From: Chloroflexota bacterium
GTDB taxonomy: Bacteria; Chloroflexota; Anaerolineae; Aggregatilineales; UBA2796
Reading direction: 5' to 3'
Assembly (NCBI GenBank): GCA_021325095.1
Contig: JAJPHV010000088.1
Coordinates: forward strand, 62,001-126,000
DNA: 64,000 bases
A program made the translations under genes and the position numbers. Numbering within the stretch: the stretch's first letter is position 1; the number at the start of each line of letters is the position of its first letter. Under the pieces are notes generated by a model. The model was not told the origin of the DNA, did not search any database, and saw only the letters and a program-made list of their open reading frames with translations. This document shows positions 16,321 to 25,878 of this stretch, in pieces.

Positions 16321-17390
16321 TAGAGTAACCCCACCTTGCTGTAGTCGCCGAGTGTCAGCTTGAGCGCGCGCGGACGGATCGGGCTGCGGTGCAGTTCGAC
16401 GTTGCGCCCGATCAGGCTGCCCTGGATGCGCGTATCGATGTCGCACAAGGTACTGTTTTCCAGCACGATGCTGTGTTCGATCTCGCAGTTTTCAATGGTG
16501 ACGTGATGGTAAATGCTGGTGAACGGCCCGACGTAACTGTTGACGATGCGCGTCCCTTCGCCGATGATGGCCGGGCCGCGAATGGTGCTGCCGATCACTT
16601 CGGCGCCCTTCTCCACTGTGACGCGCGTATCCACCGACGACCCGGAGTCGACGTAGCCGCGAATCTCCGGCGTCAGTTCTTCCAGCACCAGGCTGTTGGC
16701 CGTCAGCATGTCGTCGGGGCGGCCTGTGTCGATCCACCAGCCAGTATGGATGTGTGGGAAGACCTGGTAGCCGTGATCGACCAGCCATTGAATGGCATCG
16801 GTGATTTCCAGTTCGCCGCGCCACGAGGGTTTGATGGCCGCCGTCGCCTCAAAGATGTGGTGGTCGAACATGTAAATGCCCACCAGCGCCAGGTCGGAGA
16901 GCGGCTCTTTGGGCTTCTCGACCAGCCGCTCGATCCGGCCACCGGCGGTCAACTGCGCCACGCCGTACTGCTCCGGGTGGTCAACGCGCGTCAGCACGAT
17001 CTGGCTGTTCCAGTCGTGGTGGTTGGCAAAATCCGCGATCAGCGGGCTGATGCCGCCCTGGATCACGTTGTCGCCCAGGAACATCACGAAACGATCTTCG
17101 CCCAGAAAGTCCTGCGAGATTTTGACGGCGTGCGCCAATCCGAGCGGAGCCTCCTGGGGAATAAAAGTGACTTTGACGCCGAAACGATCTCCGCTCCCAA
17201 CGGCCTCCCGGATTTCCGGCCCGGTGTCGCCGATGACGATACCGATCTCATCGATCCCGGCGTCACGGATAGCATCGATCACCCGGAACAAGATCGGCTT
17301 GTTGGCAACCGGAATCAGTTGCTTGGCGCGCGTGTAGGTGAGTGGGTAGAGGCGTGTGCCCTTGCCTCCACTGAGGATCAGTCCCTTCAT
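16320..17390 (-). CDS. rmlA: Glucose-1-phosphate thymidylyltransferase, long (left-handed helix) form
   Basis: Couples glucose-1-phosphate and dTTP to give dTDP-glucose. The 356-residue product has the nucleotidyltransferase signature LSGGKGTRLYPLTYTRAKQL and the metal-binding MFLGDNVIQGG, then a C-terminal hexapeptide-like left-handed helix (about 245-350, repeats such as VIGSTIRGPAIIGEGTRIVN). That tail marks the long form found with StrD and many archaeal and Chloroflexi enzymes rather than E. coli RfbA. It begins 5 bases after the kinase gene ends and overlaps rmlB by one base. Confidence 0.95.
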   Translation of the reverse strand: MKGLILSGGKGTRLYPLTYTRAKQLIPVANKPILFRVIDAIRDAGIDEIGIVIGDTGPEIREAVGSGDRFGVKVTFIPQEAPLGLAHAVKISQDFLGEDRFVMFLGDNVIQGGISPLIADFANHHDWNSQIVLTRVDHPEQYGVAQLTAGGRIERLVEKPKEPLSDLALVGIYMFDHHIFEATAAIKPSWRGELEITDAIQWLVDHGYQVFPHIHTGWWIDTGRPDDMLTANSLVLEELTPEIRGYVDSGSSVDTRVTVEKGAEVIGSTIRGPAIIGEGTRIVNSYVGPFTSIYHHVTIENCEIEHSIVLENSTLCDIDTRIQGSLIGRNVELHRSPIRPRALKLTLGDYSKVGLL

Positions 17391-17395
17391 GGCGA

Positions 17396-18055
17396 TTACC
17401 TTTTTGGCCCGTAATAAGAATTCATGCTCGAATCGCGCGGCGCGTTACTGAGCGCCACCCCGATGATGCGGATATTGGCCCGCTGCAAGATTTCTTTGGC
17501 TCGCTGCGCATGATCGCGGCGCGTTGTCCCGGCCTTGATGACCAGCAGCAGCGCGTCCAGCTTCGAGGCCAGCAGCGGCGTATCGGTCACGGCCAGCACC
17601 GGCGGTGCGTCGAACAGCACGTATTCTGCCTGCGATTGCAGCAGCGCCAGCACCTCGTCCATACGTCTGGTGCTGAACAGATCCGCCGGGTTGTTGGGCA
17701 GCGGCCCACTCGTCAGCACAGACAGGTTATCGACTTTGACGTTTTGCAGCGGCAGTGGCCCGGACTCGTCCAGCATGAGCGAGGTCAGACCGTTCTCGTT
17801 GGGCAGACTCCACAGCGTATGCTGCGACGGGCGGCGCAGGTCGGCATCGACCAGGATCGTCGTGTGCCCGGCCTGGGCCATCGTCACGGCCAGGTTGGCA
17901 ACCGTTGCGCTTTTGCCTTCGTCGGGCGCGGGTGACGTGACGATCAGCGTGTGGATCGGCTTGTCGAGGGCCGCAAACAGAATGTTGGTGCGCAGCGTCC
18001 GAAAGGCTTCGGCAGCGGGCGAGCGTGGGTCTTTCAATGTGATCAGGTTTGGCAT
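17396..18055 (-). CDS. CpsD/CapB-type tyrosine-protein kinase
   Basis: 219-residue cytoplasmic BY-kinase of the kind that controls polysaccharide export. Visible motifs: SPAAEAFRTLRTNI (the usual kinase entry), Walker A SPAPDEGKSATVANLA, Walker A' ILVDADLRRPSQH and Walker B YVLFDAPPVL. The C-terminal tail is short and holds only a YY pair (MNSYYGPKR), less than the usual tyrosine cluster. The ATG at 18053-18055 has AAGGATGG 5 bases upstream. The activating membrane partner (Wzc N-terminal or CapA type) is not in the window. First gene of the operon with rmlA and rmlB. Confidence 0.9.
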   Translation of the reverse strand: MPNLITLKDPRSPAAEAFRTLRTNILFAALDKPIHTLIVTSPAPDEGKSATVANLAVTMAQAGHTTILVDADLRRPSQHTLWSLPNENGLTSLMLDESGPLPLQNVKVDNLSVLTSGPLPNNPADLFSTRRMDEVLALLQSQAEYVLFDAPPVLAVTDTPLLASKLDALLLVIKAGTTRRDHAQRAKEILQRANIRIIGVALSNAPRDSSMNSYYGPKR

Positions 18056-18447
18056 AACCATCCTTAAAATTAGGGCTGAGTGGCCCGCCTCACCCCGACC
18101 CCTCATCACCGCAGTGGTTGAGGGGCAGTCAGGGGTCGAGAAGCATCTTAACAAACGAACATTATACCCAAACCATCAGGCGAACAAGGCAGCGTGACGC
18201 TGGGCGTGGGTGAGAGGGGCAAACCAGCTCGGGGCCTGCCAGGCGGATAAAATATAGATCGTTGAAATAATTCAGGAGACAAGTTTTGTTCATAGCAATG
18301 AGTATACACAAGCTCATTGAGCTTGCCTCGCCGCACCGCGTACACGACAGATATAGATTGAGCGTCCGGCCTCAGATATAATATTCGCGCCCTAAACTAG
18401 CCACTCACAGCAGGCACTTTTCGTAGACTTTTGGAGCGACCCACTCA
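18056..18447. other. Divergent intergenic region between cpsD and a glycosyltransferase gene
   Basis: 392 bases with lower GC content than the genes. It holds a variant palindromic repeat (about 18086-18145: CCTCACCCCGACCCCTCA ... TTGAGGGGCAGTCAGGGGTCG) next to cpsD. An AT-rich stretch at 18245-18300 probably contains the cpsD promoter. A perfect TATAAT lies at 18377-18382 facing the gene at 18448; no good -35 element is at the right distance. I see no small gene. Confidence 0.5.
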
Positions 18448-20397
18448 ATGCAGTTCTTCCGCAACGGCACAGCAGCACAGTCTGATAGTTCCACATCAAT
18501 ATCCATAACGCGATTCTGGGTGATCGTCGGCTTGATCGCGTTGCTGACATTTGGTTTGCGCCTGTCGCAGATTGGTCACGGGTTGCCCGATGTCCAGATC
18601 AGCGACGAAAACAGCGACCTGAGTACCACAGCCCGGCTCCTGACCAATCAACTTCCACCTCCCACAGTACGTTATTCGCGCACGATCATTTCAAACCTCG
18701 AACTTCTTGGCTTTGCGGGTATTTACGTGGAACATGCGTTGCAGACGGGCGATCCGTCTCTGAATGCTTTCCGTGACCTGTTCTTTGCAGATCGGGGCAG
18801 ATTTATCTTTGTCTCAAGGTTGCTGGTTATCTTGGTCTCAGTTGCTTCGCTATTCGCGCTGGCCGATGCACTGCGCCGAACAATGTCGGGGCTGGCGGGC
18901 ATCCTCGCCGCATTGCTGATGGGCACGTTCTATTTCTGGAACCTGCACTCGATCTACGCCACACCGGACTCTCTGGTTGCCAGCGCCATTGCGTTCTTCC
19001 TGTGGACAGTCATCTATGTTTGGCAACGAGGTACACGTCTGGCCTACGTACTGGCCGGGCTGGCGCTGGCCTTTGCCATGCTCAGTAAGCTCAGTACCCT
19101 GCCCGTTGCACTGGTGCTTGTGCTGGCTCACGTATTTCGTGCCTGGAACGCGAGCAGGGCACAGGGGTTTCTGCGACGCTTCATCCTATCGGATCGTGTC
19201 ATTCTGGTGGTTGCCGCAACCCTACTCGGCAACATCCTGCTCAACCCTTTTGCCTTCATCCACCTGAATGATCTGGTTTACGAGATTGGCTACCTTGTCA
19301 ACTATGGGTTAAGCGCCAGCAACGCCGCCAACCCTGCACAGGCACTTTCACTGCTTAATCGCCTTAGCATGATCGCCCAGAAAACAGATACGCTTCTCAA
19401 TTACTACGTCGGGCTGCCCCTAACGCTGAGCCTGATTGCGGGTATTATCGCTGTCGTCCTGCTGCGTCGGCAAGGATTAAGTCTTATTCTGGTCGCCGAG
19501 CTGATCCTCTGGTTATCGGTTGCGTCGCAAACGATGTACTTTTTTGACGGCCACCCATATTACTGGATGTCGGTTATCCCGGCGATCGTCATGTTAGCCA
19601 GCATTGGGCTGACCGGAATATTGACTTTTGCGCGGAAACGCGGGCCACTGGCTTTGGCGGCTGCATCCACCGTAGCCGTCGCCGTCATCCTCAACGAAGC
19701 AGCCCTTACACTCAATGTCGCCACCATTATGCGCCGCGATTACACGTTCACCGAGGCGCAGCGTTATATTTACCAATATTGGCCGCGCTCCTCGTCCATC
19801 TTGATGGGGCCTAATATCTCGTGGTCAGTCCCGTTGCAACGCGACGCGGAGAGCATCCTGCGCGCCCGCAAACTAGGGGCGCCAGAACTGCAAACCTGGG
19901 CGTGGTGGCTTTCGCAGCCCTCTGAGGCGCGGCGCTTTGAATACAACATCTATGGGCCGGAGATGGAATCGGCGATCCAGACCTACGCCGACGTGCGAAA
20001 GCTGATTCTCGACGAACGAATCCAATACGTCATTGATGTGGATCAGTGCGGAGGCGAAGACAAGCGCCCGGATGCGACATCGCCGCTGGAATTTCCGCCA
20101 TTGAACGACGAGATTCGGCGTGGCTTGCGTCTGGTTGAGGTGTTTTCACCCTTTCAGGAGGGCCAATACTGTTCAAGCCCTATCTACGAACGAACGACGA
20201 TCAAGGGTCGCCCCGACGTCGCGCATTTTTACCGCCCCGGTGCAATCGTCAGGTTGTACGAGGTGGACTTTGAGGCCCTACGCGCTCTCACGCCCAGCTT
20301 GCCGCCGAGTAAATCTCGTGGAGGAAGCGGCTGGGCCGCACGGCCAGCAGTTGCGTATGCGCAAAACCGCCTTGCCGCGCCAGTGCCTCCCAGGTAG
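18448..20397 (+). CDS. Integral membrane glycosyltransferase, GT39/ArnT-like
   Basis: 649 residues with an N-terminal cytoplasmic tail, then about ten to twelve hydrophobic segments (to about residue 430) and a C-terminal globular domain. The first extracellular loop has the acidic DVQISDENSDLSTTARLL, in the place where PMT/ArnT-type enzymes carry catalytic Asp/Glu residues; the second loop has FWNLHSIYATPDS, typical of this family. Such enzymes use lipid-linked sugars outside the membrane. The polysaccharide operon next door fits. The last 37 codons or so overlap the convergent methyltransferase gene by 110 bases and are Pro/Arg-rich, so the native end may have been lost. Substrate unknown. 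Confidence 0.83.
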   Translation: MQFFRNGTAAQSDSSTSISITRFWVIVGLIALLTFGLRLSQIGHGLPDVQISDENSDLSTTARLLTNQLPPPTVRYSRTIISNLELLGFAGIYVEHALQTGDPSLNAFRDLFFADRGRFIFVSRLLVILVSVASLFALADALRRTMSGLAGILAALLMGTFYFWNLHSIYATPDSLVASAIAFFLWTVIYVWQRGTRLAYVLAGLALAFAMLSKLSTLPVALVLVLAHVFRAWNASRAQGFLRRFILSDRVILVVAATLLGNILLNPFAFIHLNDLVYEIGYLVNYGLSASNAANPAQALSLLNRLSMIAQKTDTLLNYYVGLPLTLSLIAGIIAVVLLRRQGLSLILVAELILWLSVASQTMYFFDGHPYYWMSVIPAIVMLASIGLTGILTFARKRGPLALAAASTVAVAVILNEAALTLNVATIMRRDYTFTEAQRYIYQYWPRSSSILMGPNISWSVPLQRDAESILRARKLGAPELQTWAWWLSQPSEARRFEYNIYGPEMESAIQTYADVRKLILDERIQYVIDVDQCGGEDKRPDATSPLEFPPLNDEIRRGLRLVEVFSPFQEGQYCSSPIYERTTIKGRPDVAHFYRPGAIVRLYEVDFEALRALTPSLPPSKSRGGSGWAARPAVAYAQNRLAAPVPPR

Positions 20398-20815
20398 GGT
20401 AGGCGAGCGGGTAGGGAACCCAGGTATTGCCCTGGTCAGCGTTGTACTCGACCAGGATCAGCCGCCCGCCGGGACGCAAATAGTCCTGGATCAGCCGGAG
20501 CACGGGCAACTTATCCTGGACAAAATGCAACGAATTTGCCATCACCACGCCGTCCAGCGCTGGCAGATCGAGGCGCTGACGGAAATCGGCGGCGTGATAA
20601 TGCACCGTCACGCCTGGGAAGCGCGAGCGCATGGCCTGTTCCTGCTGCCGCAGCGCACCCCGATCCTGATCGACAGAGTAGATCGTCCCGCCGGGGCCGA
20701 TAAGTTCGGCCAGCGCCAGCGTAAAAGCGCCCGTTCCCGATCCCAGGTCGGCCCAGACTCCGCCGGGCGCAGGGATGCCATTGCGCAGCAAATTGACGTG
20801 ATCGGCGTGGTTCAT
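20288..20815 (-). CDS. Class I SAM-dependent methyltransferase
   Basis: 175 residues with motif I VWADLGSGTGAFTLAL, motif II acidic residue in TIYSVDQD, a DFRQ segment matching motif III, and LDGVVMANSLHF followed by YLRPGGRLILVEY. This is the Methyltransf_11/25 type. The product is short and has no added substrate domain. Substrate unknown. Its 3' end overlaps the convergent membrane glycosyltransferase gene by 110 bases. It is divergent from the transhydrogenase gene starting at 20899. Confidence 0.88.
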   Translation of the reverse strand: MNHADHVNLLRNGIPAPGGVWADLGSGTGAFTLALAELIGPGGTIYSVDQDRGALRQQEQAMRSRFPGVTVHYHAADFRQRLDLPALDGVVMANSLHFVQDKLPVLRLIQDYLRPGGRLILVEYNADQGNTWVPYPLAYPTWEALARQGGFAHTQLLAVRPSRFLHEIYSAASWA

Positions 20816-20898
20816 CGGCCTTATTGTGTCTCCTGAAAGGGTGCTATACTACCGGGCTTAGTGTAGCATTCCCTGAAACCAGAGATGAAATTCTAGCT

Positions 20899-22314
20899 AT
20901 GGCTCCACGTTACGATCTGGTTGTTATTGGCTCCGGCCCTGCCGGGGAAAAAGGCGCGGCGCAGGCAGCTTACTTCAACAAAAAGGTGGCGGTTGTCGAA
21001 CGAGCGCCCTGGGTCGGCGGCGCGGGCATCAACACTGGCACTGTCCCTTCCAAGACTCTGCGCGAGACGGCGCTGTACTTTTCCGGGCTGCGCCAGCGTG
21101 GGCTGTATGGCATTGACTACTCGCTGCGCGATCATCTGACGGTCAAAGATTTCATGCACCGCGAACAGGAAGTTGTGGCCCGTGAGCGTGAGATCATCCA
21201 GCACAACCTGGATCGGCACAAGATCGACCTGATCTGGGGCGAGGCGTCGCTCAAGGACGCGCACACCGTCAGCGTGCATACTCGTGAGGGCACAGACATT
21301 GTGCTGGAGACCGAGTTTATCCTGATTGCGACGGGTTCTTCGCCGTACCATCCGCCAGACATCCCGTTCAACGAGGAGCGCGTATTTGATTCGGATTCGA
21401 TCCTGCGCATGTGTTTCATCCCGACCATCCTGACGGTGGTGGGTGGGGGCGTGATCGGCTGCGAGTATGCATCGCTCTTCGCCGCGCTGGGCACAAAGGT
21501 CATCCTGGTCGAGGGCCGGGATCGGCTGCTGCCCTTTGTGGACACCGAGATCGCAGATCGGTTGCGCGGTCAATTGGAAAAACTCGATCTGCAACTCAGG
21601 TTCAACGAGAAGGTGCAGCGGGTCGAAAGCACCGACACGCATGTGCAACTGTGGCTGCAATCCGGCGAAGAGTTGATCTGTGACGCGGTGCTCTTTGCCG
21701 CAGGCCGCCACAGCAATACGGCAGGCCTGAATCTGGAAGCGGTGGGCGTCCAACTCGGTGAACGCGGCCTGATCCCGGTCAACGACAAGTATCAGACGAA
21801 TATCCCGAACATTTATGCTGCCGGTGACGTGATCGGCTTCCCGGCGCTGGCTTCGACCTCGATGGAGCAGGCCCGTGTGGCGATGGTTCATGCCTTCGAC
21901 CTGCGCTATAAAGAGCACGTTTCTTCGACACTGCCGCTGGCCGTTTACACCATACCGGAGATCTCGATGGTCGGGCTGACCGAGGACGAATGCAAGGCGA
22001 AGAACATCCCCTACCTGGTGGGCCGCGCCTACAGCGAGAACAATGCGCGCGGGCAGATCATCGGCGACACGGTGGGCCTGCTAAAGCTGATCTTCGCGCC
22101 GCGCGACAAAAAGCTGCTCGGCGTGCACCTCATCGGCGAGTTGTCCTCGGAGTTGGTTCACATCGGCAGCCAGGTTCTGGCCGAGGGCGGCACAATCGAC
22201 GCTTTCATCCAGGCCGTCTACAACTACCCGACTCTTTCCGATCTATACAAGTATGCGGCCTACGATGGGCTGGGCGCGTGGGAAAAATGGATGGTCGCCA
22301 ATAACCCGCTGTAG
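20899..22314 (+). CDS. sthA: Soluble pyridine nucleotide transhydrogenase-like flavoprotein without redox disulfide
   Basis: 471-residue member of the dihydrolipoamide dehydrogenase family. FAD-binding motif [16 protein letters not shown](P)-binding motif [15 protein letters not shown], second FAD motif [16 protein letters not shown] and C-terminal dimer segment [18 protein letters not shown] are all present. The usual redox-active CxxxxC is replaced: [13 protein letters not shown], with Gly and Thr where the cysteines stand in GGTCLNVGCIPSK. Loss of that pair, and the REREIIQ helix, place it with SthA, which moves hydride between NADPH and NAD+ in the cytoplasm. The ATG at 20899 is chosen because it starts right at the Rossmann fold. 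A TATACT box lies at 20845-20850. Confidence 0.85.
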   Translation: MAPRYDLVVIGSGPAGEKGAAQAAYFNKKVAVVERAPWVGGAGINTGTVPSKTLRETALYFSGLRQRGLYGIDYSLRDHLTVKDFMHREQEVVAREREIIQHNLDRHKIDLIWGEASLKDAHTVSVHTREGTDIVLETEFILIATGSSPYHPPDIPFNEERVFDSDSILRMCFIPTILTVVGGGVIGCEYASLFAALGTKVILVEGRDRLLPFVDTEIADRLRGQLEKLDLQLRFNEKVQRVESTDTHVQLWLQSGEELICDAVLFAAGRHSNTAGLNLEAVGVQLGERGLIPVNDKYQTNIPNIYAAGDVIGFPALASTSMEQARVAMVHAFDLRYKEHVSSTLPLAVYTIPEISMVGLTEDECKAKNIPYLVGRAYSENNARGQIIGDTVGLLKLIFAPRDKKLLGVHLIGELSSELVHIGSQVLAEGGTIDAFIQAVYNYPTLSDLYKYAAYDGLGAWEKWMVANNPL

Positions 22315-22379
22315 CGTTGACAGGAACGATCCCGGCGCGTAAAATGTCGGGCGGTTTCTGCCCCGCAGGAGATCAGCAC

Positions 22380-23012
22380 ATGAACCTGTCAAACGTTCAC
22401 GTCTCGAACCATCCCCTCGTCAAACATAAACTCGCTATTTTGCGTGACAAAAATACCGAACCCGTCAAATTCCGCCAGTTGATCCGAGAACTGGCGGTAT
22501 TGTTATGTTACGAGGCCACACAGGATTTGGCGCTGACCGAGATCAGCGTCGAAACGCCGATGGGGACGGCGCGCGGCGTGCACCTGACACAGGAGGTTGG
22601 GCTGGTTCCGATTCTGCGCTCCGGGCTGGGTATGGTCGATGGCATCTGGGAACTTATGCCGAGCGCCGAGGTCTGGCACATCGGCCTGTACCGCGACGAA
22701 AAGACGCTGCGCCCCGTTCAGTATTACAACAAACTGCCTGTCGAGCCGCGCGTGCACATCTGCTTTGTGCTCGACCCGATGCTGGCAACGGGCGGATCGG
22801 CAGTCGCAACGGTGGACATCCTCAAAAAGTGGGGCGTGAACCGGATCAAGTTCCTGGGTCTGATCGCTGCGCCCGAAGGCTTGAAAGTTTTTACCGATAA
22901 GCACCCGGACGTGCCCGTGCATCTGGCGGCGCTCGACGAACGTCTGAACGACATCGGCTTTATCGTGCCGGGCCTGGGCGACGCCGGGGATCGGCAGTTT
23001 GGCACGGCCTGA
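22380..23012 (+). CDS. upp: Uracil phosphoribosyltransferase
   Basis: Salvage enzyme joining uracil and PRPP to give UMP. The 210-residue product shows [20 protein letters not shown] at the N terminus, [12 protein letters not shown] in the middle, the PRPP loop [17 protein letters not shown] and the C-terminal uracil site [17 protein letters not shown]. The ATG at 22380 is preceded by GCAGGAGAT with proper spacing; an in-frame start at 22317 lies right after the previous stop and lacks a site. Probably cotranscribed with sthA, 65 bases upstream. Confidence 0.97.
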   Translation: MNLSNVHVSNHPLVKHKLAILRDKNTEPVKFRQLIRELAVLLCYEATQDLALTEISVETPMGTARGVHLTQEVGLVPILRSGLGMVDGIWELMPSAEVWHIGLYRDEKTLRPVQYYNKLPVEPRVHICFVLDPMLATGGSAVATVDILKKWGVNRIKFLGLIAAPEGLKVFTDKHPDVPVHLAALDERLNDIGFIVPGLGDAGDRQFGTA

Positions 23013-23029
23013 CGGCACATGGCCGTCAG
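23009..23029. terminator. Hairpin between convergent genes, possible bidirectional terminator
   Basis: CTGACGGC (23009-23016) and GCCGTCAG (23022-23029) form a perfect 8-pair stem with a 5-base loop. It spans the upp stop and the stop of the convergent gene. No U-run is present on either side, so termination strength is uncertain. Confidence 0.5.
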
Positions 23030-25812
23030 TGGCTCAAGGCAATGACCAGCGAATCGTCCAGCAGGCGCTCGCCGTTCACACCCGTCACAGGGAGCCGCTG
23101 CCCATCAGCCCGGCCATACAGCCCGACAGCGATAGAGGCAGTCCCGGCGGGCGCTATGACGCAGTGGGTGTCGTCCAGCATCTGCCCGGCCTGCCAGGCG
23201 CTGGTCGGGTACAACCCATCCAGCGGCGGGCCGTCCGCCGTGCCGATCATCTGGCCGCTGCCGTCCAGCAAATGCACCATCACCGCGTAGTCGGGCATTG
23301 CGCGCTGCGGCTGCCAGCGCAGCAACAGGCAGTGCTGGCTTTTTTCGTCCACCCACTGGCGCAGGCCCACCAGCCTGACCTGATCGCCAAAACGCAAATC
23401 GGCTGGTGTAAGCGCGCTGTCTGGAGCAGTCTTCCAATCGCCGAGCAAGCGGAAATCGGCCAGGACTACTTCGTCACTTCCTTTTGAGGTCTTGAGATAT
23501 TGAATACCTGAATCAGTGCTGAAGACGGCCACGCTCAAGTGGCCGAGGAATGGTGGCGCGTTCGGTGGAACCATCAGTCGGTACTGATCGACTGCGTACC
23601 GATCCAACGGCCAGTTACGGGTATTGGTTCCGCCCAGGTTGAACGACTCGACCTTGCCCCAGGTGTGCGCACCGTTCAGGCTGGTCAGCCGGACAGCGCC
23701 GCGCAGTCCTTTATCGACGGGCTTGAGCAGCCGCCAGTACAGATTAATCGACAGGCTTTGTCCTGGCTGCACCGTGTGCGCACTCAGATCGTAGCCGAGC
23801 AGCTCGATCACCCCGCCAAAGGTCTCGTGCAGCGAGACCTGCACAGGCGGCGCACCCGGATCGCTGCGCGGACGAAAAAGGCTCGTGTATGGCACGATCA
23901 GCGCTTGATTGATCAGGGTGAAGGCCACCATCACGACGATAACCCGCGCCGCAAGCGGCTCTGTAGCTGAATGCCGTTTCGCCGTCACGGCTCGATGGCG
24001 TATCAGCGAAACCATGACAACAGACAATGCGCCGACCAGCGCGATCAGGCTGATCCAATCGGCCACATGCTGGATCGGCGTGCCTTCGTAGCCGATGACG
24101 ACCTCGTGTGTCCCGGCTGGCATCTGCACGGTGATCAGGCCATAGGGCGAACTCTGCGTGATCTGTGCCGCCTGCCCATCGATGGTGACGCGCCAGCCCG
24201 GAAAAAACATCTGGTGGAAGCGCAGGGTGAAAGCGCCTGTCGATTGGATTTCGTAGCGGCTCGACGCTGGATCGGGCGCAGGCAAGGGGTGAGCCGAAAC
24301 CTCTTTCAGCAGATCGTCGTCCAGCGGCACGACCCACTGCCACCTGTCATAGCGGATAGTCTTTGATACGCCCAGGGGACGCTCGGTAACGCCACGCGGC
24401 AGATATTCGTCGCCGCTGGTCAGGCCGACGTTGCCCGTGCGCTGCTCGTATTCGATGGCGGTGGCGGGGGTTGGCGGCGGCACGTCTCGAAAGGCCAGCG
24501 GCATGTACAACAAGGGCAATGCAGCGGCGAAGAACAGGCCGACCAGGGCGGCGGATAGAGCGTTAACCTCACCCCCTGACCCCCTCTCCGCCAGCAGAGA
24601 GGGGGAACCGGTTGGCACAGTGTTTGTAGTGCGGCTCCGTCTCGGCAAGTTACGAAAGAGAGATAGGGCGATGTTCGCCAGGTGGGGCAGGGCCGCCGCA
24701 CCCGGCAATACCGCCACTGCGACGACGCCGAGCAGCCGCCAGGGATAGACGATCAGGTTGGCGAGGGGCAGCGCCTCCCAGAGTTGTACGGACTCCGGCG
24801 TAATCAGGTACAGGCAAAAGATGGTCAGGACTGCACCCGCTGCGACGTTGAGCTTGAGCCAGCGATCCGCGTGGACGGCAGGCAGCAGCGCCAGCAGGCC
24901 GATCAGTGCGGCGGCGAGTTGTGCCTGTCCCGCACGCAGCGCGCTCGGCGTGTTCAGCATGGCACGGTCAACCGGGAGGTTCGGCGCGAGCAGTTCATTC
25001 AACGTCAGGGAATTCGCATCCACACTGAATGCCGAGTTCTGCTGGATTGAGTCAAGCTGCGTATCGTGCAGTTCGGCCAGCGCGGGCAGCCAGAACACGG
25101 CGGACAGCGCCACGCCAAGCGCCAGCCCCCCCAGCGTGATCGACAACGCGCGCAGCCAATCACGGCGTTGGCAGCGCGACAGGGCCAACAGCGCGTACAG
25201 CCCGGCTACCGGCGCAGCCAGAAAGCCGGTAGGATGGTGTAGCAGCACAATCGCGCCGAAGCATACGCCGATCAGCGCCAGCCAGATCACTCGCCGTTGC
25301 TCCGCACCGCGCGAGATGGTGTACAAAAGAAATGGTAGTAGGGCCATCGCTGCGAACTGCGACAGGTTGGCCTGCACCCACAATTCATGGAAGCGGAACG
25401 GCGCATAGGTGTAGGCAGCGGCGGCGGCGAGCGCGCCTGCTCTGCCGGTCAGCGTCCGGGCAAACAGGTACGTGCCGAGCGGGTACAGCAGCGTGGCGAC
25501 GATTTGCAGCAGCTTGAGCACCGCCACCGGGTCAAGGCGCAGCAGCAGGATCGCCAGCGCGCCGAGCACGTGCAGCCCCGGCGAGTAGAAATTGTGGATC
25601 GGGTAGCCAAAGCCCTGGTGCAGATAGGGCGACCAGCGCGGCCACAAGTGTCCCGCCTGGATGTTCACAGCGGCACTGATCGTGCGGTGCAGGTGTATCT
25701 CGCCGTCAGCCGTGATCGGCAGCCCCGGCGCAAGGAAGGGCACCATCAGCGGCAGGGCCAGGGACAAGGGGGCCAGTGTCGTCGCCAGCGCGCCCCACCT
25801 GATCCGCTGCAT
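23026..25812 (-). CDS. Large integral membrane protein of the PTPS-related (6-pyruvoyl-tetrahydropterin synthase-related) type
   Basis: 928 residues. The N-terminal half has about twelve hydrophobic segments. The first external loop has ITADGEIHLHRTISA and the second YPIHNFYSPGLHVLGAL, the pattern of the PTPS-related/YfhO-like membrane family, which is thought to act on lipid-linked sugars. The C-terminal part (about 480-928) is mostly beta-rich and extracytoplasmic (PGWRVTIDGQ, MPAGTHEVVIGYEG), with one further hydrophobic segment. Residues about 400-414 (SPSLLAERGSGGEVN) are encoded by a palindromic repeat copy and sit in a loop between membrane segments. Substrate unknown. Confidence 0.82.
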   Translation of the reverse strand: MQRIRWGALATTLAPLSLALPLMVPFLAPGLPITADGEIHLHRTISAAVNIQAGHLWPRWSPYLHQGFGYPIHNFYSPGLHVLGALAILLLRLDPVAVLKLLQIVATLLYPLGTYLFARTLTGRAGALAAAAAYTYAPFRFHELWVQANLSQFAAMALLPFLLYTISRGAEQRRVIWLALIGVCFGAIVLLHHPTGFLAAPVAGLYALLALSRCQRRDWLRALSITLGGLALGVALSAVFWLPALAELHDTQLDSIQQNSAFSVDANSLTLNELLAPNLPVDRAMLNTPSALRAGQAQLAAALIGLLALLPAVHADRWLKLNVAAGAVLTIFCLYLITPESVQLWEALPLANLIVYPWRLLGVVAVAVLPGAAALPHLANIALSLFRNLPRRSRTTNTVPTGSPSLLAERGSGGEVNALSAALVGLFFAAALPLLYMPLAFRDVPPPTPATAIEYEQRTGNVGLTSGDEYLPRGVTERPLGVSKTIRYDRWQWVVPLDDDLLKEVSAHPLPAPDPASSRYEIQSTGAFTLRFHQMFFPGWRVTIDGQAAQITQSSPYGLITVQMPAGTHEVVIGYEGTPIQHVADWISLIALVGALSVVMVSLIRHRAVTAKRHSATEPLAARVIVVMVAFTLINQALIVPYTSLFRPRSDPGAPPVQVSLHETFGGVIELLGYDLSAHTVQPGQSLSINLYWRLLKPVDKGLRGAVRLTSLNGAHTWGKVESFNLGGTNTRNWPLDRYAVDQYRLMVPPNAPPFLGHLSVAVFSTDSGIQYLKTSKGSDEVVLADFRLLGDWKTAPDSALTPADLRFGDQVRLVGLRQWVDEKSQHCLLLRWQPQRAMPDYAVMVHLLDGSGQMIGTADGPPLDGLYPTSAWQAGQMLDDTHCVIAPAGTASIAVGLYGRADGQRLPVTGVNGERLLDDSLVIALSH
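24569..24614. repeat. Palindromic repeat, copy 8, inside a coding region
   Basis: CCTCACCCCCTGACCCCCTC at 24572-24591, then a CTCTCCGCCAGCAGAGAG hairpin and GGGGGAACCG. It is nearly identical to the left half of copy 1 (535-589). It is read in frame within the membrane protein gene and adds about 15 residues. Confidence 0.85.
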
Positions 25813-25825
25813 GACTTATGCCTGA

Positions 25826-25870
25826 CTCCCCTTCTCTGTGGAGCGGAGAGGGGGCCGAGGGGTGAGGTAA
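25826..25870. repeat. Palindromic intergenic repeat, copy 9
   Basis: CCCCTTCTCTGTGGAGCGGAGA followed by GGGGGCCGAGGGGTGAGG (split here). It lies between proS and the large membrane protein gene on the same strand. Confidence 0.75.
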
Positions 25871-25878
25871 GTCAGCAT

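Noticed and set aside
18358..18382. TTGAGC/TATAAT pair as a full promoter for the gene at 18448
   Set aside because: The spacer is only 13 bases; the -10 box may be real but the -35 is not supported.
20288..20836. 238-codon plus-strand frame at 20120-20836 continuing from the glycosyltransferase region
   Set aside because: It is antisense to the methyltransferase with clear SAM motifs.
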